Shown here one piece after another: positions 16,592-26,565 of a stretch of DNA of 64,000 nucleotides; positions within the stretch are counted from its first letter, which is position 1; each line of letters begins with the position of its first letter. The DNA is from Nocardia sp. NBC_01327 (GTDB lineage Bacteria; Actinomycetota; Actinomycetes; Mycobacteriales; Mycobacteriaceae). Both the position numbers and the translations under genes were made by a program. The stretch spans positions 434,001 to 498,000 of the forward strand of contig NZ_CP108383.1 of NCBI RefSeq assembly GCF_035958815.1. Reading direction: 5' to 3'. The notes under the pieces were generated by a model. It did no database searches. It worked only from the letters and a program-made list of their open reading frames with translations, and was not told the DNA's origin.

Positions 16592-17239
16592 TCAGAGGGT
16601 CGAGACGCAGACGACGAGTTTGCGCTCGTCGTATACATAGCCCTGGTTGCCGACATTGCAGTCGTCGACGCTGGTGCTGTTCTTCAGGATCGAGAGCACC
16701 TTGACCCCGTCGGCCGCGCCGCGGGTGCTGCAGTCGATTCGCTTGGGGTCGTCACCGCTGCCCTTGGCGCCCAGATCGAGGCAGTCGCCGATGACCCAGT
16801 CGATATCGAGGCAGATCGCGCCGGTCTCGATGCCGGAGAGGGTCTCGTAGTACGCCTGGTCGACATCGGTGGGGCATTGGGAGTTGGTGGGCGCCTTGGC
16901 GACCACCTTGTAGTTGGAGTCCTTGCTTCCACAGGTGGCGTGCTTGATGGTGGCATTGTCGGTGGTGCCACCGAGTTTCACGCAGTCGCCGATGCTGGCC
17001 TGGAAGTCGGTATCGCCGCCGCGGTCGGCGGGCGGGGTGGAGGGTTTGCCGCTGGGGCCCGGCTTGCCGGTGGGCTTCGGCGTGGTGCCGGGCGCCTTGG
17101 TCGTCGAGACGGCCGAGTCCAGTCCGGGGGGTGCCGCAACCGGGCTGCCGGAAATGGTGGAGCCGCAGGCTGCGAGCAGCAGGGCGGCGGCGGAGAGGGC
17201 CGGGACGGCGATCCGGGCGGAGATCTGCTGACGCAACAC
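16592..17239 (-). CDS. LppU-like lipoprotein
   Basis: A 215-residue lipoprotein: signal core AVPALSAAALLL, lipobox LAAC with Cys25, then a Gly/Pro/Thr/Lys linker (about 28-75) and a compact domain with many Cys (IGDCVKLGG, HATCGSKDSNYKVV, SQCPTD, ICLDIDWVIGDCLDLG, DCSTRG, DDCNVG, VVCVSTL). This Cys-rich domain and layout resemble mycobacterial LppU, whose function is unknown. It probably sits on the outer face of the cell membrane. It is convergent with the protease and divergent from the P450. Confidence 0.75.
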   Translation of the reverse strand: MLRQQISARIAVPALSAAALLLAACGSTISGSPVAAPPGLDSAVSTTKAPGTTPKPTGKPGPSGKPSTPPADRGGDTDFQASIGDCVKLGGTTDNATIKHATCGSKDSNYKVVAKAPTNSQCPTDVDQAYYETLSGIETGAICLDIDWVIGDCLDLGAKGSGDDPKRIDCSTRGAADGVKVLSILKNSTSVDDCNVGNQGYVYDERKLVVCVSTL

Positions 17240-17376
17240 GAACTTGTCCTAAATTTGAGGTACACCAAGCTTTGAGTCTTGCCATGCATACACGACGTAT
17301 CGGACACCGTCGACTCACAGCCCGCACACAGGGTTCCGGTCGAACCCCGGGTAGTAGTGAATACGTATAGGAGAGC

Positions 17377-18759
17377 ATGAGTACCGCCGCCCAACCGGTC
17401 GGTCCCGAGACCCTGCACCAACCTCGGCTGGTACTGCTGCATGCCCTGGCCGCGGGCATCGATCTCGAGCGGTACTTCCGCCGGCGGCACGAACGGCACG
17501 GCGATCCGTTTCTGATGCGCTTCCCGTCCTTCGGGTCGGTGGTCTTCACCGGCACGCCCGAGGGCGCGCGCGAATTGTTCCGGGCGCCGGTCGAACTGCT
17601 GGCGCCGCCGCTGCCGAATCCCATCGAACCGATGGTCGGCCCGGCGTCGCTCATCCTGGCGCGGGGCGAGCGGCATCGGCAGGAGCGCGCGGTGCTGGCG
17701 CCCGCGTTCCACCGGAATCGAATCAGCGCCTACGGCACTGTCATTCGGGATACGGCGCGGGCCGAGCTGGCGGGTGAGCGCACCGGGCGGGCCTGGCGCG
17801 CGGGTACCCGCATCGATGCCCGGGATGCGGCGCGCGCCATGACATTACGGGTGATTCTGGCGGCGGTGTTCGGTATCGACGAGCCCGAGCTGCTGGCCGA
17901 ATACACCTCGGCCACAACGGAATTCCTGACCTCCTTCGGCACGCCGCTGTTCGCGGTTCCGGCCTTGCGGCGCAATATGTTCGGATTGTCGGGCTGGGAG
18001 CGCTTCCTGGCCGCGCGGGATCGGCTCGACGGCCTGATCGATACCGAGGTCGCGCGGCGACGGGCGAGGGACTGCAGCGGCACGGGCGCCGAACAGGATC
18101 TGCTCGGCATGCTGCTGGAGACCCGATACGAGGACGGCAGCGCCATGACCGACGCGGACCTGCGCGAACAATTGCGCACCCTGCTGGTCGCCGGGCACGA
18201 AACCACGGCGACGGTGCTGGTGTGGGCGCTGTACCGGCTGCACCGTTCGCCGGAGACGCTCGCGCGATTGCGCGCCGAACTCGCCGCGGCCGGACCGGAT
18301 CTCGATCCGATCGAGATCGCGACACTGCCGTACCTGGATGCGGTGTGCCAGGAGACGCTGCGCCTGCATCCCCCGGTGCCGATCGTATTGCGCAGGCTCA
18401 CCGGTGATTTCGTATTCCGCGGCACCACGATGGTGGCGGGGGACACCATGGGGCTGTCGGTACAGCTGCTGCACACCGACCCCGAAGTGTGGAGCGAGCC
18501 ACAGCGATTCCATCCCGAGCGGTTTCTCGAACGCCGCTACGGTCCGTTCGAGTTCGCACCGTTCGGCGGCGGGCACCGGCGCTGCGTGGGTGCGTCGCTG
18601 GCCGATTTCGAATTGCGGATCGTGCTGGCCACGGTGCTCGGTGCTGTGCGGTTGCGGCTGTCGCCGCGGTTCGCGCGCGGGCGGGTGCCGTGGACGGTGC
18701 CGCACAATATTGCGACCGGTCCGCATGCGGCCATTACCTTCGAGGCCCTCGAACCCTGA
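17377..18759 (+). CDS. Cytochrome P450
   Basis: A 460-residue P450. The I-helix motif AGHETT is at 272-277, the K-helix ExxR is in QETLRLHPP, the PERF-like segment is in RFHPERFLERR and the heme loop FGGGHRRCVG has the heme-ligand Cys403. The length and the PPxPIVLRRLTGDFVFRG segment suggest a class I bacterial P450 of the CYP110/CYP135/CYP138 kind, but the family number needs alignment. No redox partner is encoded nearby. GGAGAG lies five bases before ATG 17377. Substrate unknown; lipids or terpenoids are plausible. Confidence 0.9.
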   Translation: MSTAAQPVGPETLHQPRLVLLHALAAGIDLERYFRRRHERHGDPFLMRFPSFGSVVFTGTPEGARELFRAPVELLAPPLPNPIEPMVGPASLILARGERHRQERAVLAPAFHRNRISAYGTVIRDTARAELAGERTGRAWRAGTRIDARDAARAMTLRVILAAVFGIDEPELLAEYTSATTEFLTSFGTPLFAVPALRRNMFGLSGWERFLAARDRLDGLIDTEVARRRARDCSGTGAEQDLLGMLLETRYEDGSAMTDADLREQLRTLLVAGHETTATVLVWALYRLHRSPETLARLRAELAAAGPDLDPIEIATLPYLDAVCQETLRLHPPVPIVLRRLTGDFVFRGTTMVAGDTMGLSVQLLHTDPEVWSEPQRFHPERFLERRYGPFEFAPFGGGHRRCVGASLADFELRIVLATVLGAVRLRLSPRFARGRVPWTVPHNIATGPHAAITFEALEP

Positions 18760-19055
18760 TGCGACTCCAGTGATTTGCCTCACATCCAGGTTTGAGTATG
18801 CGGGTGCATAGGCGTGGGACACACCCGTGACCCGTTTCGGGAATCGCCGATGCGAACGGCGCTAATGCGCCAGCAATTCGCCCGTGGACAGTGGAGTGAC
18901 CTGAACCACACCAGTGGGTCGGTATGAATAACTGCCACAAGCCAATTGGAATGCCTCTGCTCGCACGGTAGTAATGGATGCGGGGTTGGGACCTACAGCG
19001 GGCGGACTGCGCCTGCAATCTGCGTGTTGAACGAGGATCGAGAGGACCGAGAGCT

Positions 19056-19952
19056 GTGCGCATCACCCGGTACGGACTGATTTCCCTCGCCGTCATTGCG
19101 GCGACCGGAGCCGTGGTGGCAGCGCCCGCCTCAGCGACCCCGCTATGGCCGGGCGGCCCGGAGATTCCGGGTGTGCCCTCGGCGGTCATGCCGCAGCCCG
19201 CGCCCGGCGATCTGCCGACCGCGCCCGGCGCCAATTCGCCGCTGCCGCCGGCCAATTTCGCGGCCCCGAACATCAGCCCCGGCGACGGGGACGTGGTGGG
19301 CGTGGCGCAGCCGGTCATCATCAACTTCAAGGATCCGGTCAGCGATCACGCCGGTGCGGAGAAGGCGATCCGGATCACCTCGACCAACAAGGTGGACGGC
19401 CACTTCTACTGGATGGGCGATAAGCAGGTTCGCTGGCGGCCCGAGGACTTCTGGCCGTCGGGCACCAAGGTCACCGTCGAGGGCGGCGGCACCAAGGTCG
19501 CCTACGAGATCGGCGACGAGTTCATCGCGACCGCGGACGACAACACCCACCAGATCGTGGTCACCCGCAATGGTGAGGTCGTGAAGACCATGCCCACCTC
19601 CATGGGCAAGACCGGGCACGAGACCCCCAACGGCACCTACATCGTCAGCGAGCGCAATCGCAAGATGATCATGGATTCCTCGACCTACGGTGTGCCGACG
19701 ACCGATCCGCAGGGCTACAAGCTCGAGGTCGAGTACGCCACCCGCATGTCCAACAGCGGCATCTTCATTCACGCCGCCCCGTGGAGCGTCGCACAGCAGG
19801 GCTACTCCAACAGCTCGCACGGCTGCCTCAATGTGAGCACCGACGATGCGAAGTGGTACTTCGACAATGTGAAGAAGGGTGATCCGGTGGTGGTGAAGAA
19901 CACCAGCGGCGGCACCTTCAGCACCAGCGACGGCTGGGGCGACTGGAATTAA
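19056..19952 (+). CDS. L,D-transpeptidase with Ig-like domain
   Basis: A 298-residue exported protein. After a signal (about 1-26, ending PASA-TP) and a Pro-rich linker comes an Ig-like domain (PGDGDVVGVAQPVIINFKDP onward) and a YkuD catalytic domain with the motif SxGIFIHAAPWS and SHGCLNVS, where Cys257 is the nucleophile. This matches mycobacterial LdtMt1/2-type enzymes that make 3-3 cross-links in peptidoglycan. The start is GTG 19056, with GAGGACCGAGAG upstream and a normal signal peptide after it; the longer frame from 18978 puts 26 odd residues before the signal. A C-terminal Gly/Ser/Thr/Trp tail is present. Confidence 0.9.
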   Translation: MRITRYGLISLAVIAATGAVVAAPASATPLWPGGPEIPGVPSAVMPQPAPGDLPTAPGANSPLPPANFAAPNISPGDGDVVGVAQPVIINFKDPVSDHAGAEKAIRITSTNKVDGHFYWMGDKQVRWRPEDFWPSGTKVTVEGGGTKVAYEIGDEFIATADDNTHQIVVTRNGEVVKTMPTSMGKTGHETPNGTYIVSERNRKMIMDSSTYGVPTTDPQGYKLEVEYATRMSNSGIFIHAAPWSVAQQGYSNSSHGCLNVSTDDAKWYFDNVKKGDPVVVKNTSGGTFSTSDGWGDWN

Positions 19953-19982
19953 GGCGTAAGCCCCAGCCCAGCACAAACTTTC

Positions 19983-20013
19983 GCAGGCCCCGCCCGTAAT
20001 GGGCGGGGCCTGC
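19983..20013 (+). terminator. Terminator after L,D-transpeptidase
   Basis: A perfect 13-base-pair stem (19983-19995 with 20001-20013), five-base loop, followed by a T-rich stretch (GGTTTATTTC). Confidence 0.85.
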
Positions 20014-20197
20014 GGTTTATTTCAAGGGTGAAGCTGTCCCCGCGGCCGGGCCACGTCTTCGGGACGGCCCGCCGCGCACTTATCGGTGGGCCGCTCACCA
20101 GATCGCCGCAGATTCCTTGCGCGGCAAGCCGGTAAGTTCGCGGCTGGACGGAGGGGGGCCGTGCCGTCGCGGCGGGCGGGCGGCATCGCGCCGACAT

Positions 20198-21436
20198 TCA
20201 GGCGAGGCGCTGGGTGGTGGGGGCGTACTGCTCCAGAGTGATTCCATTGGAAGCGTGGTTGAGGGGCTTCATGATGGAGCGCAGGGCCATGCCCTTCCAG
20301 GGGAGGCGGCGCATGACGCGCAGGGCGGTGGTCTGGATTTTGAGGCCGCGCTTATCGGCGGCGACCATCTGGTTGGCGTTGTTCCAGCCGAGGGTGAGGT
20401 TCAGGTCGACGTATTCGGCCATGCGGGTCTGGTAGTTGCCGAAGGCGACGGTGTGGTCGCCGTGGGCCGCATTCAGCTCTCCGGCAAGGACATACGCGCC
20501 GACCAGGGCCATGCTGGTGCCCTGGCCCGAGAGCGGGGAGGGGCTGTAGGCGGCGTCGCCGACCAGGGCGATACGGCCCTGGGACCAGTGCTCCAGGTGG
20601 ATCTGGCTGACCGAGTCGAAGTAGAAGTCCGGTGATTGCGGCATGAGGCGCAACAGGTTCTGCGTCTCCCAGCCGGCATCGGCGAAGGCCTCGGCCACCA
20701 GTCGCTGCTGAGCGGCGATATCGCCGCGCTCGGGCAGGGTTTCCGGGGCGCGGAAGATGAACTGCGCCTTCGCCGAATGCTGCTGCGTGCTGTACACCTG
20801 CACGATCTGGCCGGGGGTCGGGTGCACCAGCTCCCAGTGGTCGAGGTTCAGGTAGTTGGGCACCGAGATCACGCAGGCGGCCATACCGGTGTGCTTGGCG
20901 AACTGCTCCTCCGGGCCGAAAGTGCTGCGGCGCACCGTGGAATGCATGCCGTCCGCGCCGATCACCAGGTCGAAGACCCGGGGCGCGGCGTGCCGGAAGC
21001 GCACCGAGACGCCGTCGGCCTCCTCGGTCAGATCGACGATCGAGTCGCCGAACAGGTACTGCACATCGTTCTTGGTGGCGTCGAACAGGATTCGGGCGAG
21101 GTCGCCGCGCAGCACCTCGTCGTCGCCGGGGCCGCGCAGGCCGATCAGGTCCGGGCCGAGGGTGGCGAGGGTCTTGCCCGACTCGTCGACCCAGTCGCCG
21201 CCACGCATGGCGGTGGAGGCGCGCTCGATTTCCGGCAGCAGGCCCATGCGGTTGACGACCTCCATGGCGGTGCCGCGAATATCGACCTTGTAACCGCCTT
21301 CCCGCAGAGCCGGGGCTTCCTCCACCACCGTCACGGCAAAGCCGTAGCGGTGCAGCCAGTAGGCGAGAGTGGGGCCCGCGACGCTGGCGCCGGAGATGAG
21401 GACGGTCTTGCTGGTGAACTGCTGCTGCGTTGTCAT
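20198..21436 (-). CDS. FAD-dependent monooxygenase (PHBH/TetX-like)
   Basis: A 412-residue flavoprotein monooxygenase. Visible motifs are the N-terminal FAD site (VLISGASVAGPTLAYWLHRY), the DG motif (DLVIGADGMHSTVRR) and the GD motif (GRIALVGDAAYSPSPLSGQG). These define class A monooxygenases that hydroxylate aromatic or polyketide-like compounds, or inactivate antibiotics such as tetracyclines and rifamycins. ATG 21436 (MTTQQQ) is preferred; GTG 21466 would add ten residues. It lies 149 bases downstream of the AfsR-like regulator on the same strand, so the regulator may control it. The substrate cannot be read from sequence. Confidence 0.85.
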   Translation of the reverse strand: MTTQQQFTSKTVLISGASVAGPTLAYWLHRYGFAVTVVEEAPALREGGYKVDIRGTAMEVVNRMGLLPEIERASTAMRGGDWVDESGKTLATLGPDLIGLRGPGDDEVLRGDLARILFDATKNDVQYLFGDSIVDLTEEADGVSVRFRHAAPRVFDLVIGADGMHSTVRRSTFGPEEQFAKHTGMAACVISVPNYLNLDHWELVHPTPGQIVQVYSTQQHSAKAQFIFRAPETLPERGDIAAQQRLVAEAFADAGWETQNLLRLMPQSPDFYFDSVSQIHLEHWSQGRIALVGDAAYSPSPLSGQGTSMALVGAYVLAGELNAAHGDHTVAFGNYQTRMAEYVDLNLTLGWNNANQMVAADKRGLKIQTTALRVMRRLPWKGMALRSIMKPLNHASNGITLEQYAPTTQRLA

Positions 21437-21585
21437 GAGAGAAGCATCTGCCGCAGCCCTCACCAACTACTCACCATCGGCTCACCGCCGCTCACCGGGT
21501 GGTGCGCAGGGCGCTGAACTGGGGCTATACGCCGATCCCCAGCTGGGAGAGCTAGAGCGCTCTCCGCGGATCCAGGGTGTGGCAG

Positions 21586-24500
21586 CTAAAGTTCGCAGCT
21601 GTCGACCAGGGCGAGCACCTGATCCGGTGACAATGCGGCGCCGCGCCTGTAGGCGGCATCGAACAGTGCTCTGCCCAGGGCCTTCCGGGCAGCAACCGCC
21701 ACATCCACCGCTTCTGGAGCACCGGCAAGAGCGACACCGCGCAAAGCCTCGGCGGCACCCAGCAGGGTCGCCGCCCGTTCCGTGTCCCCGGTGGCAAGCG
21801 CCACACCGGCCACGCCCTCGACAGCACCCGCTGCCAATGGCGGCAGACTGCTCGCGAGCGCCAGTTCCAGCGCTTCGCGATGGCTCGAAAACCCCTGCAC
21901 CTGCGCTATTTCGGCGATCGCCAGCCAACCGAGGCCGATCAGCGCGCGAACACGCGCCTCCACCGAGCCGATCGAATCACCGCCGGGCAGTGCCAGCGCC
22001 GCCTCGTACCGCGCCCGCGCCACGTCCTGATCAGTGCGGCGTGCGATGTCGCCCAATCCGCATAAAGCATTGGCGCGCATATCTGTTGCGCCGATAGACC
22101 GGGACAGCTCAGCCGCGCGCTCATAGTCCGCCCGAGCGGCATCGCGCTCCTGCTCCGAATCCACATTGCGCGCATGGATATCGCCACGCCGATTCAGCAG
22201 GTCAGCAGCGTCGGCAACCATCCCCAGCTCCGTCCCCAGCGTGATGGCCTCATCGATCAGCGCCAGCGAACCCGCGCGATCACCCCGCAGATCGGCAACC
22301 GCGGCAAGCTTGTCCAAGGTAGCCGCAATGGCCCACCGATCCCCGGTTCGCCGGAATCCGCCCAGCGCCGCAAGGAATTCCGGCTCCGCCTCGACCGCAT
22401 GCCCCGACATGAACAACCCCAGCCCAGCCCCCAGCCGCTCGAACGCCCGAGGCCAATCGTCAGCCCCGAGTAACCCCTGCAACTCCTCCGGATCCCCCGG
22501 TATCAACCCACCCACCAGCGCCAACAAGAACACCACATGCGGCCGCCGCAGCGGCCCCGCCAGCTCAGCGATTCCCGCCGCCGCCCGCTCGATCGGCGTC
22601 GCCCCATCGATCGCCACAGAACGAGAACCTGATTCCGCAACGTATCGGTCGGCCTCCTCAGGACGGTCGCCACTCGCCAGGTGGCTTTCGATGGCATCGG
22701 CCGTAGAAGACGCGGGGGCATATGCCGCCGCTTCACCAGGGGGCGTGGCACGTTCGTCTGCGGTGCGACCTCCGCCCATCGCGGCGGCAGGCTCCCCGTT
22801 TCGCGGGACGCGCTCGCTCTCGGCCCCGGTTGGGGCCGGCTGCCCAGCGGACAGAACGGCGAGCGCACCACCTCGCGCAGCGACCGCGACACACAGGGCG
22901 TAGTCCTCGGAGGAGACGGGTGGGCGCTGCGCTGCACGGACGCCGGCAGCGCAGCACGAACCATTGCCCGGCGCAGCGGTATCGGCGCCGGTCGGCGGGC
23001 AGATTGTCTCCGGTAGGCCGGCCGGTGGAGTATGCGCCGACTCGATGTCGGCTGGGACGCAGGAATCGGGGGATAGCGGAGGGAGGTTCGAATACAGCTG
23101 GGCGAGGAGGTGATTCGCTAGCTCGGGGGCGGCGCCGGAGCGGCCGGTCAGCCACCAGTACCAGGATTGTGCGGCGATGAGCCGCAGGGCCAGTGGGGGA
23201 TCGGCGGGAACTGCCCAGTGCAGGGCGGCTTGGAGGTTGTCGTGATCGGCGGTGAGGTGGGAGAGCCAGGTGAGCTGGTCGGGGCCGCGCAGGGCTGGGT
23301 CGGCTTGTTCGGCGAGGTCGGTGTAGTACTCGGCGTGGGCTCGGAGAAGGGTTGTGTGGTCGCCGGATTCGGTGAGGTGGCAGAGGGCGAACTCGCGGAT
23401 GGTCTCGAGCATGCGGTAGCGGCCGTCGACCACTGTTACCAGGGATTTTTCGACCAGTGCTGGGAGCAGTTCGTCGGCTTCGGGCCAGTCGGCGTCGTAC
23501 GACAGATGCGCCGGAGGTGCGGTCAGCCGACCGGCCGCGGCAGCGGGATGGCCGGTTGGATCGAGGGAGCCGCAGATTCGGGTGACTGCGGCGAGGGTGG
23601 CGCCGCCGGAGAAGACCGCGAAGCGTTGGGCCAGTTGTTGTTCGGGGGGATCGAGGAGATCCCAGCTCCAGGCGACTACGGCCTGGAGGGTTTGGTGGCG
23701 GGGGTCGGCGGTGCGGTCGCCTCGGGACAGGAGGCGGAAGCGATTGTCGAGACGGGCGTCGATGTCGTCGAGGCCGAGGGTGCGCAGGCGGGCGGCGGCC
23801 AGTTCGATCGCCAGGGGGAGTCCGTCGAGGCGGGTGCAGATGCGGGCTACGGCGGTGATGGTGCCGGCGTCGACGGTGAAGCCGGGGCGGGCGGCTGCGG
23901 CGCGATCGGCGAAGAGGCGGACGGCGGGGCTGCGGAGTTGGTCGGCCAGGCGGGCTTCGGGGGCGGCGACCGGGAGCTGGGGGACCTGGAAGACGGTTTC
24001 GCCGGTGATGCTCAAGGGTTCTCGGCTGGTGGCCAGGATGCGCAGGGCGGGGCAGGAGAGCAGGAGGCGGTGGGCCAGGCGGGCGGTGTCGAGCACCAGG
24101 TGTTCGCAGTTGTCGAGGATGAGCAGCAAGGGACGGTCGGTGAGAAGGGCGAGCAGTTGGGCCTCGGGGTCCCGGTGGCCGGATTGGGTTGCGTCGCTGC
24201 CGCCCAGGGCGGCGATGACCGCGGGGGCGAGCTGCGCGCCGTCGGTCAGGGCGGCCAGTTCGACGAAGGACACGTCACCCCGAACTCCGGCGCCCGCCTC
24301 CAGCGCGAGCCGGGTCTTACCGGTGCCACCGGGGCCGAGCAGCGTCACCAGGCGGGACTGGGCCAGCAGTGGAATCAGCTGCGCGAGTTCGAGTTCGCGG
24401 CCGACGAAGCTGGTGAACTGCGCGGGTAGTCGCCGCTGAGCAGCGCTGGGCGTGGCATCCGCCCGCAGAATAGCCAGGTGCGCCTCGGCCAGTTCCGCGC

Positions 24501-25263
24501 CCGGATCGGCGCCCAGTTCATCGGCGAGCAGCATCCGGCCCTGCTCGAAAGATTCGAGTGCGTCCGCCTGCCGGCCCGCCGCGTACAGCGCGCGCATGAG
24601 CAAGGCGCGCAACCGTTCCCGCAGTGGATGCAGAGCGACCAATTCCGGCAGCGTGGACACCACCGCGTGATGGTCGCCCAGCGTCAGAGCCGCTTCGGCG
24701 CGATCGGCCAGGACTTCCAGACGGGCCTCGTTCAACCGCGCCGCCTGCACTTCGGCGAACGGGGCGTCCAGGACATCGGCCAGTGCCGGACCACGCCACA
24801 GCGTCATCGCCGCATCGAGCAAAGTGACTGCCGCAGCGGCATCCCGGTCCCGCAGCGCCTTCCGCCCGTCGTCGGCCAGCTTGCTGAAGCGGTGCACGTC
24901 CACCGCCTGCGGGTCTATCGCGAGCCGATAGCCGGCGGAAGACGATTCGACGACTTCCGCTGCGCTCGAGCCGTTCCCCTGTGCGGCCGAGTCGTGGCCC
25001 TGCGCATCTGACCCGTCAGGCTGTGCGCCCGAGCCGTTCCGCAGCGCACGGCGCAGGCGTGATACCTGCGATTGCAGGGCATGTGCCGCATCGCCTGGCG
25101 GATCCTCACCGTAGAGGCCGCCGATCAACCGCTCGCGGCTGACGAGCCGCCCGGCATCGATGAGTAGCAGGGCCAGCAGCGACCGCACCTGCGGGCCGCC
25201 TACAGCGATCGGGCTTCCATCGGACCGCCGCGCTTCAATGGATCCGAGTATCCCGAACTGCAC
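21586..25263 (-). CDS. AfsR/SARP-family regulator with BTAD, NB-ARC and TPR
   Basis: A 1225-residue multi-domain regulator. Residues ~1-75 are a winged-helix DNA-binding domain (VQFGILGSIEARRSDGSPIA, LIGGLYGEDPP), then a low-complexity insert rich in Gly, Ser, Ala and Gln, then a BTAD domain (DVHRFSKLADDGRKALRDRD onward). A P-loop GPGGTGKT at 310-317 and Walker B LLLILDNCEH mark an NB-ARC/STAND ATPase. TPR-like repeats fill the C-terminus. Between the ATPase and TPR lies a long disordered segment. Such proteins sense a state through ATP and TPR and switch on nearby clusters. GTG 25263 is chosen because the family domain starts there; the frame extends to 25440 with Arg/Pro-rich filler. Confidence 0.85.
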   Translation of the reverse strand: MQFGILGSIEARRSDGSPIAVGGPQVRSLLALLLIDAGRLVSRERLIGGLYGEDPPGDAAHALQSQVSRLRRALRNGSGAQPDGSDAQGHDSAAQGNGSSAAEVVESSSAGYRLAIDPQAVDVHRFSKLADDGRKALRDRDAAAAVTLLDAAMTLWRGPALADVLDAPFAEVQAARLNEARLEVLADRAEAALTLGDHHAVVSTLPELVALHPLRERLRALLMRALYAAGRQADALESFEQGRMLLADELGADPGAELAEAHLAILRADATPSAAQRRLPAQFTSFVGRELELAQLIPLLAQSRLVTLLGPGGTGKTRLALEAGAGVRGDVSFVELAALTDGAQLAPAVIAALGGSDATQSGHRDPEAQLLALLTDRPLLLILDNCEHLVLDTARLAHRLLLSCPALRILATSREPLSITGETVFQVPQLPVAAPEARLADQLRSPAVRLFADRAAAARPGFTVDAGTITAVARICTRLDGLPLAIELAAARLRTLGLDDIDARLDNRFRLLSRGDRTADPRHQTLQAVVAWSWDLLDPPEQQLAQRFAVFSGGATLAAVTRICGSLDPTGHPAAAAGRLTAPPAHLSYDADWPEADELLPALVEKSLVTVVDGRYRMLETIREFALCHLTESGDHTTLLRAHAEYYTDLAEQADPALRGPDQLTWLSHLTADHDNLQAALHWAVPADPPLALRLIAAQSWYWWLTGRSGAAPELANHLLAQLYSNLPPLSPDSCVPADIESAHTPPAGLPETICPPTGADTAAPGNGSCCAAGVRAAQRPPVSSEDYALCVAVAARGGALAVLSAGQPAPTGAESERVPRNGEPAAAMGGGRTADERATPPGEAAAYAPASSTADAIESHLASGDRPEEADRYVAESGSRSVAIDGATPIERAAAGIAELAGPLRRPHVVFLLALVGGLIPGDPEELQGLLGADDWPRAFERLGAGLGLFMSGHAVEAEPEFLAALGGFRRTGDRWAIAATLDKLAAVADLRGDRAGSLALIDEAITLGTELGMVADAADLLNRRGDIHARNVDSEQERDAARADYERAAELSRSIGATDMRANALCGLGDIARRTDQDVARARYEAALALPGGDSIGSVEARVRALIGLGWLAIAEIAQVQGFSSHREALELALASSLPPLAAGAVEGVAGVALATGDTERAATLLGAAEALRGVALAGAPEAVDVAVAARKALGRALFDAAYRRGAALSPDQVLALVDSCEL

Positions 25264-25635
25264 GATTGCCAGTATGCCCGGAGCGCCGGGGGGTCGTGCT
25301 TCCTCACCGTGGAGGTCGGTCCGACTGGGCGAGGATCGGCCACCCCGCCATTCCCGCGTGCGTGGCGGGGCTGGATGGGGGGGACGTCGGCCGCGATCGC
25401 GTGCGGTGCGGGAGTGAGATCGGCGTGTCGGGGATATCACGTCCGAATTGTCCGGCTAGTGGCGTGAATGGCATTCCTCCCAGGAAAGCACCTGTGCCGC
25501 CGTACGATTCGGCGCATGTCCGCGCCACCAGCGGGTGCGTCCGGTGAACAGTCGGTTGCGCCTGTGCGCCGACTATTCAACCGCCCAGCATCTGATCGTT
25601 ACCGGCTAGTCGACCGCAACCGGCACGCTGCGCGG
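25264..25635. other. Divergent region between AfsR-like regulator and ugpA
   Basis: Upstream region shared by the two divergent units. Frames for longer versions of both flanking genes cross it, but third-base GC is lower than in real genes here, so I leave it non-coding. I see no clear operator. Confidence 0.4.
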
Positions 25636-26565
25636 GTGAAGTCGAGGCCTGAACGAGTACTACCGCAGCCCCCGGGACGTGGCTGGCGCGGCAGACCCTG
25701 GCAGGACTATGCGCTCTTCACTGTGCTTGTCGCGCCAAACCTGGTGCTGCTGTCGGTTTTTGTGTATCGGCCGCTGATCGACAATATTCGGCTGTCGTTC
25801 TTCGACTGGAATATCTCCGATACCACCGCCACCTTCGTCGGACTGGGCAACTACCGCGAGTGGTGGGGCCGGCACGATTCATGGCAAATCGTAGGCAACA
25901 CAGTGGTCTTCACGCTGGCCGCCGTGATCGGCAGTATGGTGCTGGGTTTGGCACTCGCCCTGCTGCTGGATCGGAAGCTGTTCGGCCGCAATGTGGTCCG
26001 GTCCGCGGTCTTCGCGCCGTTCGTCATCTCCGGCGCGGCCATCGGCGTGGCCTTCCGATTCCTCTTCGATCCCAGCATCGGCATGGTGCAGGACCTGCTG
26101 CACAAGGTCGGGGTGCACAGCATCCCGGACTTCTACCAGGACCCGCACTGGGCCATGTTCATGATCACGGTCACCTACATCTGGAAGAATCTGGGCTATA
26201 CGTTCGTCATCTATCTGGCGGCGCTGCAAGGGGTTCGGTCCGACCTGATGGAGGCGGCCGAGATCGACGGCGCGAGCCGGTGGACCACCTTCACCCGAGT
26301 ACTGCTGCCGCAATTGCGCCCCACCACGTTCTTCCTGTCCATCACCGTGCTGCTCAATTCGCTGCAGGTCTTCGACATCATCAATGTGATGACGCGCGGC
26401 GGCCCGCTCGGCACCGGCACCACCACCATGGTCTTCCAGGTCTATCAGGAGTCGTTCCGGAATTTCCGGGCCGGATACGGTGCGACGGTCGCCACCATCA
26501 TGTTCGTGGTGCTGCTGATCGTGACGCTCGTGCAGGTGCGCATCATGGATCGGAGCGAACAGTGA
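25636..26565 (+). CDS. ugpA: ABC sugar/glycerophosphodiester permease UgpA
   Basis: A MalF-type permease of about 309 residues with six membrane segments. The EAA loop is seen as LMEAAEIDGASRWTTFTRVL, LPQLRP, which docks on the ATPase. It forms the channel with UgpE. The gene order permease-permease-binding protein-ATPase is that of M. tuberculosis ugpAEBC (Rv2835c-Rv2832c), whose UgpB binds glycerophosphocholine, and the UgpB here is clearly of that type. The start is uncertain: GTG 25636 gives a normal-length N-terminus, while ATG 25516 or 25468 would add 40 or 56 residues with weaker codon bias. No good ribosome site decides it. Confidence 0.85.
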   Translation: MKSRPERVLPQPPGRGWRGRPWQDYALFTVLVAPNLVLLSVFVYRPLIDNIRLSFFDWNISDTTATFVGLGNYREWWGRHDSWQIVGNTVVFTLAAVIGSMVLGLALALLLDRKLFGRNVVRSAVFAPFVISGAAIGVAFRFLFDPSIGMVQDLLHKVGVHSIPDFYQDPHWAMFMITVTYIWKNLGYTFVIYLAALQGVRSDLMEAAEIDGASRWTTFTRVLLPQLRPTTFFLSITVLLNSLQVFDIINVMTRGGPLGTGTTTMVFQVYQESFRNFRAGYGATVATIMFVVLLIVTLVQVRIMDRSEQ